From: Roseomonas elaeocarpi
GTDB taxonomy: Bacteria; Pseudomonadota; Alphaproteobacteria; Acetobacterales; Acetobacteraceae
Reading direction: 5' to 3'
Assembly: GCF_042433915.1 (NCBI RefSeq)
Contig: NZ_JBHLUN010000001.1
Coordinates: 248,001-312,000 of the forward strand
Length of the DNA: 64,000 bases
Shown: positions 47,898-58,970 of the stretch, one piece after another
How positions within the stretch are numbered: the stretch's first letter is position 1
Layout of the letters: each line of letters starts with the position of its first letter
Made by a program: the position numbers and the translations under genes
Notes under the pieces: model-generated
What the model was told of the DNA's origin: nothing
The model's input: the letters and a program-made list of their open reading frames with translations, nothing else
Databases searched by the model: none

Positions 47898-48512
47898 ATG
47901 TCGCTGCGGCTCTCATTCCTACCGGTCACGACGGGCTTGGCTCCTGGAGGCGCAGCTCCGCACGGGCAGTCCGGTGCAACGCCGGCGCAGGATCGATGGA
48001 GCAAGCTGATGGTGGCGGCCCAGCGAGGGAACGGCGGCGCCTACAAACGTTTGCTGGTCGAGCTTTCCGCTTGGTTGCAGCGCTACTTCGCCCGCCGGCT
48101 TCCCCAGGGGGAGGTAGACGATGCCGTGCAGGAAACGCTGCTCGCCGTTCACCGCAGCCGGCACACCTACGAACCCGGTTATCCGCTCTCGGTGTGGTTG
48201 AGCGCGATCGCGAAGCGGAAGTGGGTCGATCAGCTCCGGGCCTTGGAGCGTCGCGCGGCCGACATGCTCGACGACGCGGTCGCGACGCCAGGGCACGAGG
48301 CCGCGGTCATGGACGCTTCCGTGTTGGTGAGTTTGCTCGGCGAGCTGCGCCCGGCGCAGTCCCGGGTCATCCAGCTGGTCAAGCTGGAAGGCTACAGCCT
48401 CGAGGAAGCTTCCCTGCGGACCGGGCAGTCCGTTTCAGCCGTGAAGGTGAACATCCATCGCGGGATCGCCCGCCTCAGGACCATCATCATGAAGAACGCC
48501 GATGTCGAATGA
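47898..48512 (+). CDS. ECF sigma factor (SigF-like, paired with NrsF)
   Basis: 204 aa. Region 2 is seen in AYKRLLVELSAWLQRYFARRLPQGEVDDAVQETLLAVHRSRHTYEPGYPLSVWLSAIAKRKWVDQLR; region 4 in LRPAQSRVIQLVKLEGYSLEEASLRTGQSVSAVKVNIHRGIARL. The N-terminal 35 residues before DRWSKLM are not conserved, so the true start may be later; ATG 47850 lies upstream of the promoter and is excluded if that promoter is real. The 3' end overlaps the NrsF gene by 11 bp. Predicted to direct an oxidative/metal-stress regulon. Confidence 0.88.
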   Translation: MSLRLSFLPVTTGLAPGGAAPHGQSGATPAQDRWSKLMVAAQRGNGGAYKRLLVELSAWLQRYFARRLPQGEVDDAVQETLLAVHRSRHTYEPGYPLSVWLSAIAKRKWVDQLRALERRAADMLDDAVATPGHEAAVMDASVLVSLLGELRPAQSRVIQLVKLEGYSLEEASLRTGQSVSAVKVNIHRGIARLRTIIMKNADVE

Positions 48513-49143
48513 CGCCCTGATCGATGAGCTCTCGTCCGGGCTGGTGCCTGTGCGTCCGCGCAACGTCGCGCGGGAAGCGGCCTGGCTCGCGGGCCTCGGC
48601 GTGCTGGAGCTGATCATCTTCCTGGCCCTGGGCATGATGCGACCGGACATGGCGGCGGTCATCGGCCAGCCGTTCATGTGGTGGAAGCTGGGGAGCCTGG
48701 CTCTTCTCGTGGCGATCAGCGGCGGCACGGCGGTGCAGTCCTTCTCGCCGACGATCTCGCCACGGCGCGGCCTGATCCTCACCGCGGGCCTTGCCGGTGC
48801 GGTGGTCGCGGCCGGACTGGCGCTCGGCCTCGTGGAGCAGGGTGCCCCGGGCTTGTCCGAACGGCTGATGCCGGCGCACGGGCTGCTATGCGCCGGATCG
48901 ATCGTGGTGCTGTCGCTGCCCATGCTGGTCGGGTTGTCGGTCTTCATGCGCCGGGGCGCCTCGGCCCATGCCGAGGGCAGCGCGCTGGCCGTGGGCCTGG
49001 CCGGTGGGAGCTGGGGCGCGCTCGTCTTCGCCTTCTGCTGCCCCGTGAACGATCCCGTTTACATCCTGTTCTGGTACTCGGCGGCCTTCGCGATCACCGC
49101 GTCGCTGGCGCGGCTGGTGCTGCCGAGGTTCGCCGCCCTGTAG
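48502..49143 (+). CDS. NrsF/DUF1109 family anti-sigma factor
   Basis: 213 aa with six predicted membrane segments (ELIIFLALGMM, LGSLALLVAISGG, GLILTAGLAGAVVAAGLAL, LCAGSIVVLSLPMLVGL, LAVGLAGGSWGALVFAFCCPV, FWYSAAFAITASL). The N-terminal NDALIDELSSGLVPVRP is the DUF1109 signature, and the paired cysteines (FCCP) and membrane Cys are suited to redox sensing. In Caulobacter the DUF1109 protein holds SigF at the membrane until stress. Overlaps the sigma gene, which supports a cognate pair. Confidence 0.88.
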   Translation: MSNDALIDELSSGLVPVRPRNVAREAAWLAGLGVLELIIFLALGMMRPDMAAVIGQPFMWWKLGSLALLVAISGGTAVQSFSPTISPRRGLILTAGLAGAVVAAGLALGLVEQGAPGLSERLMPAHGLLCAGSIVVLSLPMLVGLSVFMRRGASAHAEGSALAVGLAGGSWGALVFAFCCPVNDPVYILFWYSAAFAITASLARLVLPRFAAL

Positions 49144-49259
49144 GTCCGCACAGCACCGGCCTGCGGCCGGGTCCGCGATCTCCATCCCCGTTGCCACACC
49201 GGGCGCCGCGCGACGCCGCGTCCGGCCGGCCCATCGCAGCCATTGCGAAAGGACCTGTC

Positions 49260-49826
49260 ATGTCCCTGCGGAACCGATCCGCCGAGGCCCGCGAGACCGG
49301 CTGGCTGATGCGCTACGACGCGGTGCGGGCGGGCTTCTCCGTGGCCTGGGTCGCGACGGCGCTCGCGGTTGGCCCGGCGGCGTCGCCGGCGCTCGTTTAC
49401 GTCGCGGCCTTGGCGCCGGATGGCAACGAGACGCTCAGTGAAGTACGCAGCCGCTTCGCGCCCGCCACCAACAACGTGATCAAGAGTGCGGACGGGTTCC
49501 TGACGCTCGATCCCGCGACCTTCCACGACGACTTCGCGGCCGATCTCCCGGCGGCGGACGCCGCCTTCATGGCACGGTCGCAGGTTCCGGTCAGCGAGAA
49601 GGCGCTCAGCGCGCCGGTCAGCCAGGCGGCCTGGCGTTCGAAGCCGAGCTGGTACGCCGTCGCCACCGAGGACCACAAGATCAACCCCGACTTCGGACGC
49701 TTCATGGCCCGGCGGACCGGCAGCACGACGGTCGAGGTCAAGGGCATCCACGCCGTCTACGTGTCGCAGCCCAGGGCAATCGCGGCTCTCATCGAGCAGG
49801 CGGCAACCGGCGCCCGGAAGGAATGA
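49260..49826 (+). pseudogene. N-terminally truncated alpha/beta hydrolase
   Basis: 188 codons. From ALVYVAALAPDGNETLSE onward the product follows the C-terminal half of small exported alpha/beta hydrolases (DGFLTLDPATFHDDFAADLPAADAAFMARSQ, AAWRSKPSWYAVATEDHKINPDFGRFMA, HAVYVSQPRAIAALI). The first half of the fold, with the LVHGAW oxyanion segment and the GHSxGG nucleophile, is absent and replaced by about 45 unrelated residues (RETGWLMRYDAVRAGFSVAWV). It cannot be a normal serine hydrolase. The frame is open and ATG 49260 has AAAGGACC upstream, so it may still be translated. Confidence 0.72.
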
Positions 49827-49906
49827 GCGGCCTCTTCTTCCGGATCCGCACCATCCCCCCGGCGGTACTCCCCAGCGGGGCCGCCATCATCGAAGGACCT
49901 GTGACA

Positions 49907-50530
49907 ATGACCATCAAACGCAGCCTGCTGACCGCGCTCGCCGGCGTTTCGCTGCTCGGCGGTGTCGCCGTGGCCCAGCCGGCGCCGGCACCCACCCGGA
50001 TCCGCGGCACGATCGACAGGATCGACGGCGACATCCTGTCCATCAAGCCGCGCAGCGGCCCCGACGTGTCGGTCCGGCTGAACGCGGACGCGCGGATCGT
50101 CGGCGTGAAGAAGGCGGAGCTGTCGGACGTGCAGTCCGGCAGCTACATCGGCACCGCCACCGTGCCGCAGCCGGACGGCACCGCCCGGGCGCTGGAGGTG
50201 ACCGTGTTCCCGCCCAACCTGAAGGGTTTGGGCGAGGGCAGCTATGCTTATGACCTCGGCGGCAACAGCACCATGACCAACGGCACCATCGGCGATCTGG
50301 TGGTGTCCAGCGGCCGGGTCATGACCGTGCACTACAATGGCCGAGGCACCGGCGAGAAGAAGATCTTCGTGCCGGAGGACGTGCCGATCGTTCTGCTGGA
50401 CCCGACCGCCACCCGTGCCCTGCTGACCGTCGGCGCCCATGTCACCGTGACGCCCGTCAAGGCGGCCGACGGCAGCCTGACCGCCGGCAGCATCGCCGTT
50501 GGCGAGAACGGCCTTACCCCGCCGATGTAA
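49907..50530 (+). CDS. Exported OB-like domain protein, unknown function
   Basis: 207 aa. Signal peptide MTIKRSLLTALAGVSLLGGVAVA, then RIRGTIDRIDGDILSIKPRSGPDVSVRLNADARIVGVKKAELSDVQSGSYIGTATVPQPDGTARALEVTVFP, a pattern close to DUF5666-type OB folds. The C-terminal half (DVPIVLLDPTATRALLTVGAHVTVTPV) reads as a second copy. Start at 49907 (GAAGGACC upstream). It lies between the sigma/NrsF pair and the cytochrome/molybdoenzyme pair and is probably part of the same stress locus. Confidence 0.78.
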   Translation: MTIKRSLLTALAGVSLLGGVAVAQPAPAPTRIRGTIDRIDGDILSIKPRSGPDVSVRLNADARIVGVKKAELSDVQSGSYIGTATVPQPDGTARALEVTVFPPNLKGLGEGSYAYDLGGNSTMTNGTIGDLVVSSGRVMTVHYNGRGTGEKKIFVPEDVPIVLLDPTATRALLTVGAHVTVTPVKAADGSLTAGSIAVGENGLTPPM

Positions 50531-50588
50531 CCGGACGCCCCGGGGCATCCGGTCCGATGCCCCGGGACCCCCTGCCGACGAGTGCAAG

Positions 50589-51233
50589 ATGACCTCTCAA
50601 CTCAAGCCCAGCCGGTTCGTCGCGGTGCAACCGCTGCTCGTGCGGATCACCCACTGGATCAACGTCGTTGCCATGGTCTGCATGATCATGAGCGGGTGGG
50701 AGATCTACGATGCCTCGCCCTTGTTCCCCTTTACCTTTCCGCGGTGGGCCACACTGGGCGGCTGGCTGGGCGGCGCCATCGCCTGGCATCTGGCGGCGAT
50801 GTGGCTGCTGGTGGGCAACGCGCTGGTGTACTTCGCCTACGGAGTGTTCAGGCGGCACTTCCTGCGCTCGTTCCTGCCGCTGACCCCACGCCTGGTGTGG
50901 CGGGACCTGACTGAGGCCCTCGCCTTCCGCCTCAGGCACACGCACGGCACCTACAACGCGGTGCAGCGACTGTCCTACGTCGTGGTCCTCCTGCTCGGCA
51001 TCCTGGCGCTCGCGTCGGGCCTGTCGCTCTGGAAGCCGGTGCAGCTCCACGCGCTCGCCTCGCTGCTGGGTGGCTACGAGGTGGCGCGACGCCTGCACTT
51101 CATCGCCATGGCCGGCATCGTCGCCTTCATCGTGCTGCACCTGAGCCTGGTGATCCTGGTGCCGAGGACGCTGGTCAGCATGATCACCGGCCGCGCCCGG
51201 GTTCCTGCATCTCATGCCGAGGTCGAACTATGA
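50589..51233 (+). CDS. Cytochrome b561-type membrane subunit
   Basis: 214 aa, four or five membrane segments. Histidines suited to haem binding occur in ITHWINVVAMVCMIMSGWEIY, AWHLAAMWLLVGNALVYFAYG and RRLHFIAMAGIVAFIVLHLSLVIL. Stop overlaps the molybdoenzyme start by 4 bp; the pair has the layout of MsrP/MsrQ-like systems, in which a membrane cytochrome supplies electrons to a periplasmic molybdoenzyme. By family it is nearer Ni/Fe-hydrogenase-type cytochrome b than MsrQ. Confidence 0.85.
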   Translation: MTSQLKPSRFVAVQPLLVRITHWINVVAMVCMIMSGWEIYDASPLFPFTFPRWATLGGWLGGAIAWHLAAMWLLVGNALVYFAYGVFRRHFLRSFLPLTPRLVWRDLTEALAFRLRHTHGTYNAVQRLSYVVVLLLGILALASGLSLWKPVQLHALASLLGGYEVARRLHFIAMAGIVAFIVLHLSLVILVPRTLVSMITGRARVPASHAEVEL

Positions 51234-51988
51234 GCAAGAAGATCAGCCTGGCCGATCATCATCCGGCATTGCAAAAGGTCGAACGGCAGCTGCACCGGCG
51301 GGGCTTGTTGCGCGGTGGCCTTTCCCTTGGGGGGCTGACCATGTTGACCGGCTGCAACCTCTCGGACGGCGACACGGTGGACAAGGTGCTCTGGGCGATG
51401 TCGCGCTTCAACGACCGGGTGCAGGCCTTGCTGTTCGACCCGAACAAGCTGGTTCCCACCTACGACGTGTCGCAGATCACCAAGCCTTTCCCGTTCAACG
51501 CCTACTACCCGGTGGACAGTGCTCCCGAGGTCGACGGCGATACCTGGAAGCTCGAGGTGTCCGGCCTGGTGCAGGACAAGTCGTCCTGGCCCTTGTCGCG
51601 CCTGCGCAGCCTGCCGCAGGAAAGCCAGATCACCCGCCACATCTGCATCGAGGGCTGGAGCGCCATCGGCCATTGGAGCGGCGTGCCGCTCCGCACCTTT
51701 CTGCAGCGCGTCGGCGCCGACACCCGCGCCCGGTATGTCGGCTTCAAGTGCGCGGACCGCTACTACTCATCCATCGACATGGCGACGGCGCTGCACCCGC
51801 AGACCATCCTTGCCCTGGATTACGGCAAGGAGCCGCTGCCGCTCGAGTACGGCTTCCCGCTGAAGCTGCGCGTTCCCACCAAACTCGGATTCAAGAACCC
51901 GAAACACATCGCCGCCCTTTTCGTCACGAACGACTACCCGGGCGGCTGGTGGGAGGATCAGGGCTACAACTGGTTCAGTGGCTCCTGA
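51230..51988 (+). CDS. Molybdopterin-dependent oxidoreductase (sulfite oxidase/MsrP family), Tat-exported
   Basis: 252 aa. LHRRGLLRGGLSLGGLTML is a twin-arginine-type signal. C139 in RHICIEGWSAIGHWSGVPL is the cysteine that coordinates molybdenum in this family, and FKCADRYYSSIDMATALHPQTILALDYGKEPLPLEYGFPLKLRVP completes the cofactor pocket. Likely reduces an oxidised periplasmic substrate (for example methionine sulfoxide) with electrons from the upstream cytochrome. Sulfite-oxidase-like genes are, from memory, members of the Caulobacter SigF regulon. Confidence 0.88.
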   Translation: MSKKISLADHHPALQKVERQLHRRGLLRGGLSLGGLTMLTGCNLSDGDTVDKVLWAMSRFNDRVQALLFDPNKLVPTYDVSQITKPFPFNAYYPVDSAPEVDGDTWKLEVSGLVQDKSSWPLSRLRSLPQESQITRHICIEGWSAIGHWSGVPLRTFLQRVGADTRARYVGFKCADRYYSSIDMATALHPQTILALDYGKEPLPLEYGFPLKLRVPTKLGFKNPKHIAALFVTNDYPGGWWEDQGYNWFSGS

Positions 51989-52007
51989 TGCTTCGTCACC
52001 CGGCGCT

Positions 52008-53567
52008 CTAGTGGGGGCCTGGGGTGCTTCCGTCGTTGCTCGTGAAGCTTTGCAGATCCCGGTTGTCGCAGGCCTGCAGTGTCAGTCCGCGCGACAGCTG
52101 GAGCTGCAGTCGGTTGCTCGGCAGCGGGTCAACCGTCGCGCAAAGGTTCGACGATCCTGATCGCAAGGTGAAGATGCCGCCGGTGCTCACGATGTTCCAC
52201 TGCTGGCTCGCACCTCCGTTGCAGGGCCAGACCACGAGCTGAGCGCCAACGGCCGGTACGTTGTTTTTCACGTCGAGGCACAGGCTGTTGCCGTTGTTGG
52301 TCACGGTCGAGAAGCCGGTGGCGGACGGTTCGGGGCCAGCGATCCTCCAGGCCGTCTGCTGCGACAGCGTTCCGAATGAGCAGCCACCGCCGACGAGAAG
52401 GTTGCAGCGCGGGATCGCCGGGGAGGAGCCGGGTGCCGCGTTCGGCGGGGACAGCACCGGGCCTCGCGATGGCAGGGAGAAGATCTGGCTCACGATGACG
52501 TTCGCGAAGCTCCCGACGAAGGGCGCCGCCAATGTTCCCGTTGCGGCCAGTTTGGCAAGGTCCTGGGCCATTTCACGCATCAGCGACGCGCCATAGGCGT
52601 CCCGGAGCGCGTCTTCGCCTTGCAGGCCGACCGATTGAGACGGGCTGGTCGTGCACAGCGTCCCGGCCCGGGCCGGATTGACCGGCAACGACTGCCGCGC
52701 CACCTCGGTCCGGCTATCCGCCATTTGGTCGATGCACACCGTGGCGAAGGTGCATTGCCCGGCGCCATTGCTGAACTGGTCCACCGCCTCCAGCCGGCAG
52801 AACGCTGCCGCGTTGAGGTTCTCCAGGAGCGAGACCGGCTTGTCCGTCGCGCTCGGAAACCCTGGCCGGGCCTCCAGGAATGCTTCGTGGCTGCGCAGAA
52901 AGGGCCCCAGTTCGGCAACGACGCGCTGCGGCTGCGTGCCCAGCTGCGCCTCGATGGTGGCGAACCAGGTCGCGATCGCGACCGCGTAGAGCTCGAAGGA
53001 CGGGTACGCCTCGAAGCGCGTCCGCAAGGCCTGGGTCGGCGTTCCCCGTCCCGTGATGTCCGTCCATTTCCAGACATCGAAATCCGGATCGTCCTTCAGC
53101 AGATCGGCCTGTTGACGCGCCTGGAGCTGCATGACGCTCAGCGCGCCAGCATCGGTGGGATGCGTCGCCAGCTGCGCGTTCAACGCCGTGAGGTCCGCCG
53201 CGACCGATTGCAGCTTGCGCAGCCGCGCGACGTTTGCCGCTTCCGCGACATCGTCCTGCAGCTGGCTGACCCTTTCCTCCACGAGGGTGAGCCGCTCGGT
53301 CACTTGCTGGAGGAGTTTCTCGACCTGCGTCAGCCTCGCATTCAACGCCGCAGGATCGAGTGGCGACGACGCCTGCGACCGCACCACGCCCAGCATGATG
53401 GTCGCGAACGGAACCCCCGTGACCTTGTCGAAGGCGCCGGCCAGAAGATCGTCCGCATCCGCGCGGGCGCGGTCGATCGGGATGGTGATCGTTGCAGCCG
53501 CGGCGAGAGCCAATGCGATGGGTCGGCAAACGCGTTCCAGCCAATGGCGCGGCATACGAAGGGTCAT
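52008..53567 (-). CDS. Secreted helical/coiled-coil protein with C-terminal ricin-type lectin domain
   Basis: 519 aa. Signal peptide MTLRMPRHWLERVCRPIALALAAAATI...ARA. Residues about 70-150 are predicted helical with a heptad pattern (LTQVEKLLQQVTERLTLVEERVSQLQDDVAEA). A middle domain of unknown type has several cysteines (FCRLEAV, QCTFATVC, TLCTTS, RCNLLVGGGC). The last 110 residues form a ricin B beta-trefoil unit (SLCLDVKNNVPAVGAQLVVWPC, QQWNIV) as in carbohydrate-binding modules. ATG 53567 follows GAGGAGGGAGC. Function unknown; a long helical head plus lectin is an architecture used by secreted toxins and adhesins. Confidence 0.75.
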   Translation of the reverse strand: MTLRMPRHWLERVCRPIALALAAAATITIPIDRARADADDLLAGAFDKVTGVPFATIMLGVVRSQASSPLDPAALNARLTQVEKLLQQVTERLTLVEERVSQLQDDVAEAANVARLRKLQSVAADLTALNAQLATHPTDAGALSVMQLQARQQADLLKDDPDFDVWKWTDITGRGTPTQALRTRFEAYPSFELYAVAIATWFATIEAQLGTQPQRVVAELGPFLRSHEAFLEARPGFPSATDKPVSLLENLNAAAFCRLEAVDQFSNGAGQCTFATVCIDQMADSRTEVARQSLPVNPARAGTLCTTSPSQSVGLQGEDALRDAYGASLMREMAQDLAKLAATGTLAAPFVGSFANVIVSQIFSLPSRGPVLSPPNAAPGSSPAIPRCNLLVGGGCSFGTLSQQTAWRIAGPEPSATGFSTVTNNGNSLCLDVKNNVPAVGAQLVVWPCNGGASQQWNIVSTGGIFTLRSGSSNLCATVDPLPSNRLQLQLSRGLTLQACDNRDLQSFTSNDGSTPGPH

Positions 53568-54089
53568 TGCTCCCTCCTCGGTCTTGGATGTGTATCCGCG
53601 GCGTCAGCTTAGGTTTATCGTAAACACTTCGCAACGAAATCCGGGGGAGAGCAACGAGGCCCAGCGGCTCGAGCCGGATCTTCACGGATGCCCTGCGTTG
53701 GGAGTGGATGGCGGAGCCACCGACGCCGCATCCGACACGAACGGCATCCCGACCCCGCGTCGGTTACCCGGAGGAGCCCCTGCCTCCCGGACCTGTGGAC
53801 GAGGTAGGTCACCGATGAGGTGGAGCGGCGGGTGCCGCCGCGTGGCGGGTACGGTCGCAAGCTCCGGCCCGGCCCGCCGCGCGGCCTTGCGTTCACCGCC
53901 CCGTCCGGTTGCCCTCACCGTGCTCCAGCAGTTCGCTGCCTGCCGTGGGGATTACCGCACCAGCCATCCCCATGCCGGCTTGCGCATGCTCTCACCCCGC
54001 GCGTCCGTCATCAGCCAGCCCTCCATTCCGGTTGCCGGTCCGGTTTGATGGGGAGCACTCCGCGGCGGCGGCCGAAAGCGGATGACTGG
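53568..54089. other. Intergenic region between the lectin gene and gene remnants
   Basis: 522 bp with no recognisable frame. The first 60 bp, TATCCGCGGCGTCAGCTTAGGTTTATCGTAAACACTTCG, are AT-richer than the surroundings and probably contain the lectin gene promoter (GTTTACGATAAACCTAAG on the minus strand). The rest looks like decayed sequence next to two truncated genes. Confidence 0.4.
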
Positions 54090-54284
54090 CTATGCTCTAC
54101 GGCGTGTGCGTGTGTTGGGATGAGCGGGTTCCTGCGCTGGCCCTCGATCAGGTTGCAGGACGCTCCCGATCTCTTGCACACCCGCTTCGGCGAGGATGCG
54201 GGTGGTCAGCCCGATGTGTTCGTCCATGAGCGCCACGCACCGTTCGGCGTCACGGGCCAGAGCCGCCTCCGCAATGTCGCGGTG
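54090..54284 (-). pseudogene. C-terminal remnant of a GntR-family (FCD) regulator
   Basis: Read on the minus strand, this gives HRDIAEAALARDAERCVALM then DEHIGLTTRILAEAGVQEIG and about 24 further residues to a stop. HxxIxxAxxxRDxExAxxLMxxHI is the last helix pair of the FCD effector domain of FadR-type regulators. Everything N-terminal, including the DNA-binding domain, is gone, and the sequence abuts an MFS remnant on the other strand at about 54285. Confidence 0.72.
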
Positions 54285-55151
54285 CTCGGCGGCTCGCTTG
54301 GCGGCTTCATCAACGGCGCGCTGCTCGACAGCTACGGCTGGCAGGCCATGTTCCTGGTTGGTGGATGCCTGCCGCTCGCCGCCGCGGCCCTCCTGGCCCT
54401 GGCACTGCCGGAGTCGCTGCGCTTCCTCCTGTCGCACGGTGCGCCCGCGTCCCGCATCGCCGCCATCGTGCGCCGCATCCGCCCGGACCTGGCGGGCGCT
54501 CAGTGCTTCACCGCCGACGAGGAGCGCGCGCAGGGCGCGCCCCTCCTGCACCTGTTCACCGAAGGGCGTTTCCGCACCACCCTGCTGCTCTGGGTGTCCT
54601 TCTTCATGGCGTTCGGCATCCTCGGCATCGCCGTGGTCTGGACCCCCGTCCTGATGCGGGGCGGTGGGCTGGCGCCGGCCCTGGCGGGCACGGCGCTGGG
54701 TGTGCACGGCGTGGGGGCGCTGATCGGCATGGCCAGCGCCGGGCGGCTGATGGAGCGGTTCGGCGCCGTGCCGGTGCTGGTGCCGGCCCTGCTGCTGGGG
54801 GCCGTGGCAACCGGGTCGCTGGGCTACGCCGCCAGCTCGCTCGCCGCCGTGTCGACCGTGCTGTTCCTGGTCGGCTTGTTCGTCGGGCTGGGCGCGTCCG
54901 GCTCCATCGCGCTCGCCGCGTCCTTGTACCCGACGGCCGTTCGTTCGTCCGGTGTCGGGGTCGCCATGGCCATGGGGCGCTTCGGTCAGGTGCTCGCCCC
55001 GCTGTTCGCCACCGCCGCCCTCGCCATGGAGTGGTCCGGCGCGCAGCTCTTCGTGGCCTTCGGGCTGGCCCCCGTCCTGGCGGCGCTGGCGGTGCTCCTG
55101 CTCAAGCCGGCCGCCCTGCATCGCGGCATCGCGCCGGAGCCCGCAGCGTGA
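54285..55151 (+). pseudogene. N-terminally truncated MFS transporter (AAHS-like)
   Basis: About 288 codons starting within LGGSLGGFINGALLDSYGWQAMFLVGGCLPLAAAALLALALPESLRFLL, the fifth-sixth helix region of aromatic acid:H+ symporter-type carriers (usual length about 440). The remaining seven helices read intact to the stop (LFTEGRFRTTLLLWVSFFMAFG, SLYPTAVRSSGVGVAMAMGRFGQVLAPL). The first four or five helices are lost at the junction with the GntR remnant. The open frame continues upstream to 53820 but that part is unrelated sequence, so a working carrier is unlikely. Confidence 0.78.
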
Positions 55152-55487
55152 CCCTGTCCAGCCTCGACGAACCGCACGATCCGGCCCGGCGCGGCAGTGT
55201 CCGTACCGCCAGCGCCCCCGGCACGCCGTGCCCGCTCAGGAACCTGCCTCCGGAGGTCTTCGCCACGGACGGCGCGCGGGATCGACCATCGGGAGCAGCC
55301 GTTACCCGAAGGGCGGCGCACGAAGACGGCGCCGAGGCTGGACGACGAATGGGCCGACGCGCCGACCTGGGTCCCGCATCGGCTTTCCGGATGACGGGCG
55401 GGCCTGGTCGGGGTCCGACCCTGGGAGCCTGACACCCTCCAGCAGCAGCCGATTCCCGAACCCGATCTCTTGGGTGCCTTTGATCCT
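55152..55487. other. Intergenic region, no gene seen
   Basis: 336 bp between the MFS remnant and the aconitase stop. No recognisable coding frame, repeat or clear terminator. Confidence 0.4.
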
Positions 55488-58151
<2,664 letters not shown>

Positions 58152-58173
58152 GCGCGCCCCGTCCCGCCGCGGC

Positions 58174-58944
58174 TCACGCGCCTGCCGGCCCGAGGCCGAA
58201 CAGTGTCCGGTCCGCGACATCCTCGCCGAACAGGGCGATGATGCCGGCCTCCTGCCTGCCCATCCGCACCGGCCGATCGGCCTCCAGCACCATCGGCAGG
58301 TCGTGGCCCGGCAGGACCACCGTGCCCGGCTTGCGGCGCCAGAACTCCCAGATCCGGCGGATCGTGGCGGCGGTGACCGCGGGGTCGTAGGTCATGTCGG
58401 CGCGGCCGGACACGAGCTCCGCCCGGTACTTCGCCGCGTCCTGCACCAGCAGAAGATCGCGCTCGGCACCGGCGAGCAGGAACATCAGGTGGCCCGGGGT
58501 ATGCCCGGGCGCGAGATGCGCGGTGATGCCGGGCAGCACCTCCTGCGCCTCCCCGACGGTGGTGAGGCGCGGGTGATCGGCCAGGGGCCGGACGTAGAAT
58601 TCCGGCACCAACGGATCGCCGATCGGGCGATCGAGGGCCCAGCGCAGCTCGGCCTCGCCCACCGTGATGCGCGCCGCGGAAAACATCGGCCAGTTCACCA
58701 CGTGGTCGTAGTGCAGGTGGCTGAGGACGAGGTCGGTCACGTCGCCCGGCTCCACCCCGCGATCGCGCAGCGCCTGGAGGAGGTAGCGGCGCAGGCCGAA
58801 GGAGCCGGTGTCCAGCACCGCGACGCGGCCGTGCCCGCGCAGCAGCGCGACGGTGCTCCAGCCCAGCCCGCCATGCCGCAGCGACTTGCCGGGATAGCCC
58901 CCCACGAGGATGTCCACCTCGTAGCCGCCGAGCTGCATGAACAT
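58174..58944 (-). CDS. Metallo-beta-lactamase-fold hydrolase (lactonase-like)
   Basis: 256 aa. Zinc motif HLHYDH (SHLHYDHVVNW), later ligands in LAPGHTPGHLMFLL, LVQDAAKY and LPGHDLPMV. This pattern is common in N-acyl-homoserine lactonase-like and glyoxalase II-like enzymes. I take the start at 58944 (GGAGGGAACC immediately upstream); a start at 58974 would overlap the GntR gene. Co-directional with gntR (27 bp) and aconitase, probably one transcript. Confidence 0.87.
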   Translation of the reverse strand: MFMQLGGYEVDILVGGYPGKSLRHGGLGWSTVALLRGHGRVAVLDTGSFGLRRYLLQALRDRGVEPGDVTDLVLSHLHYDHVVNWPMFSAARITVGEAELRWALDRPIGDPLVPEFYVRPLADHPRLTTVGEAQEVLPGITAHLAPGHTPGHLMFLLAGAERDLLLVQDAAKYRAELVSGRADMTYDPAVTAATIRRIWEFWRRKPGTVVLPGHDLPMVLEADRPVRMGRQEAGIIALFGEDVADRTLFGLGPAGA

Positions 58945-58970
58945 GGTTCCCTCCGTCGCCGGCATCGGCG

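Noticed and set aside
53820..54284. N-terminal part of the MFS open frame as a real extension
   Set aside because: No membrane segment or homology before about 54285; the stretch overlaps the GntR remnant on the other strand.
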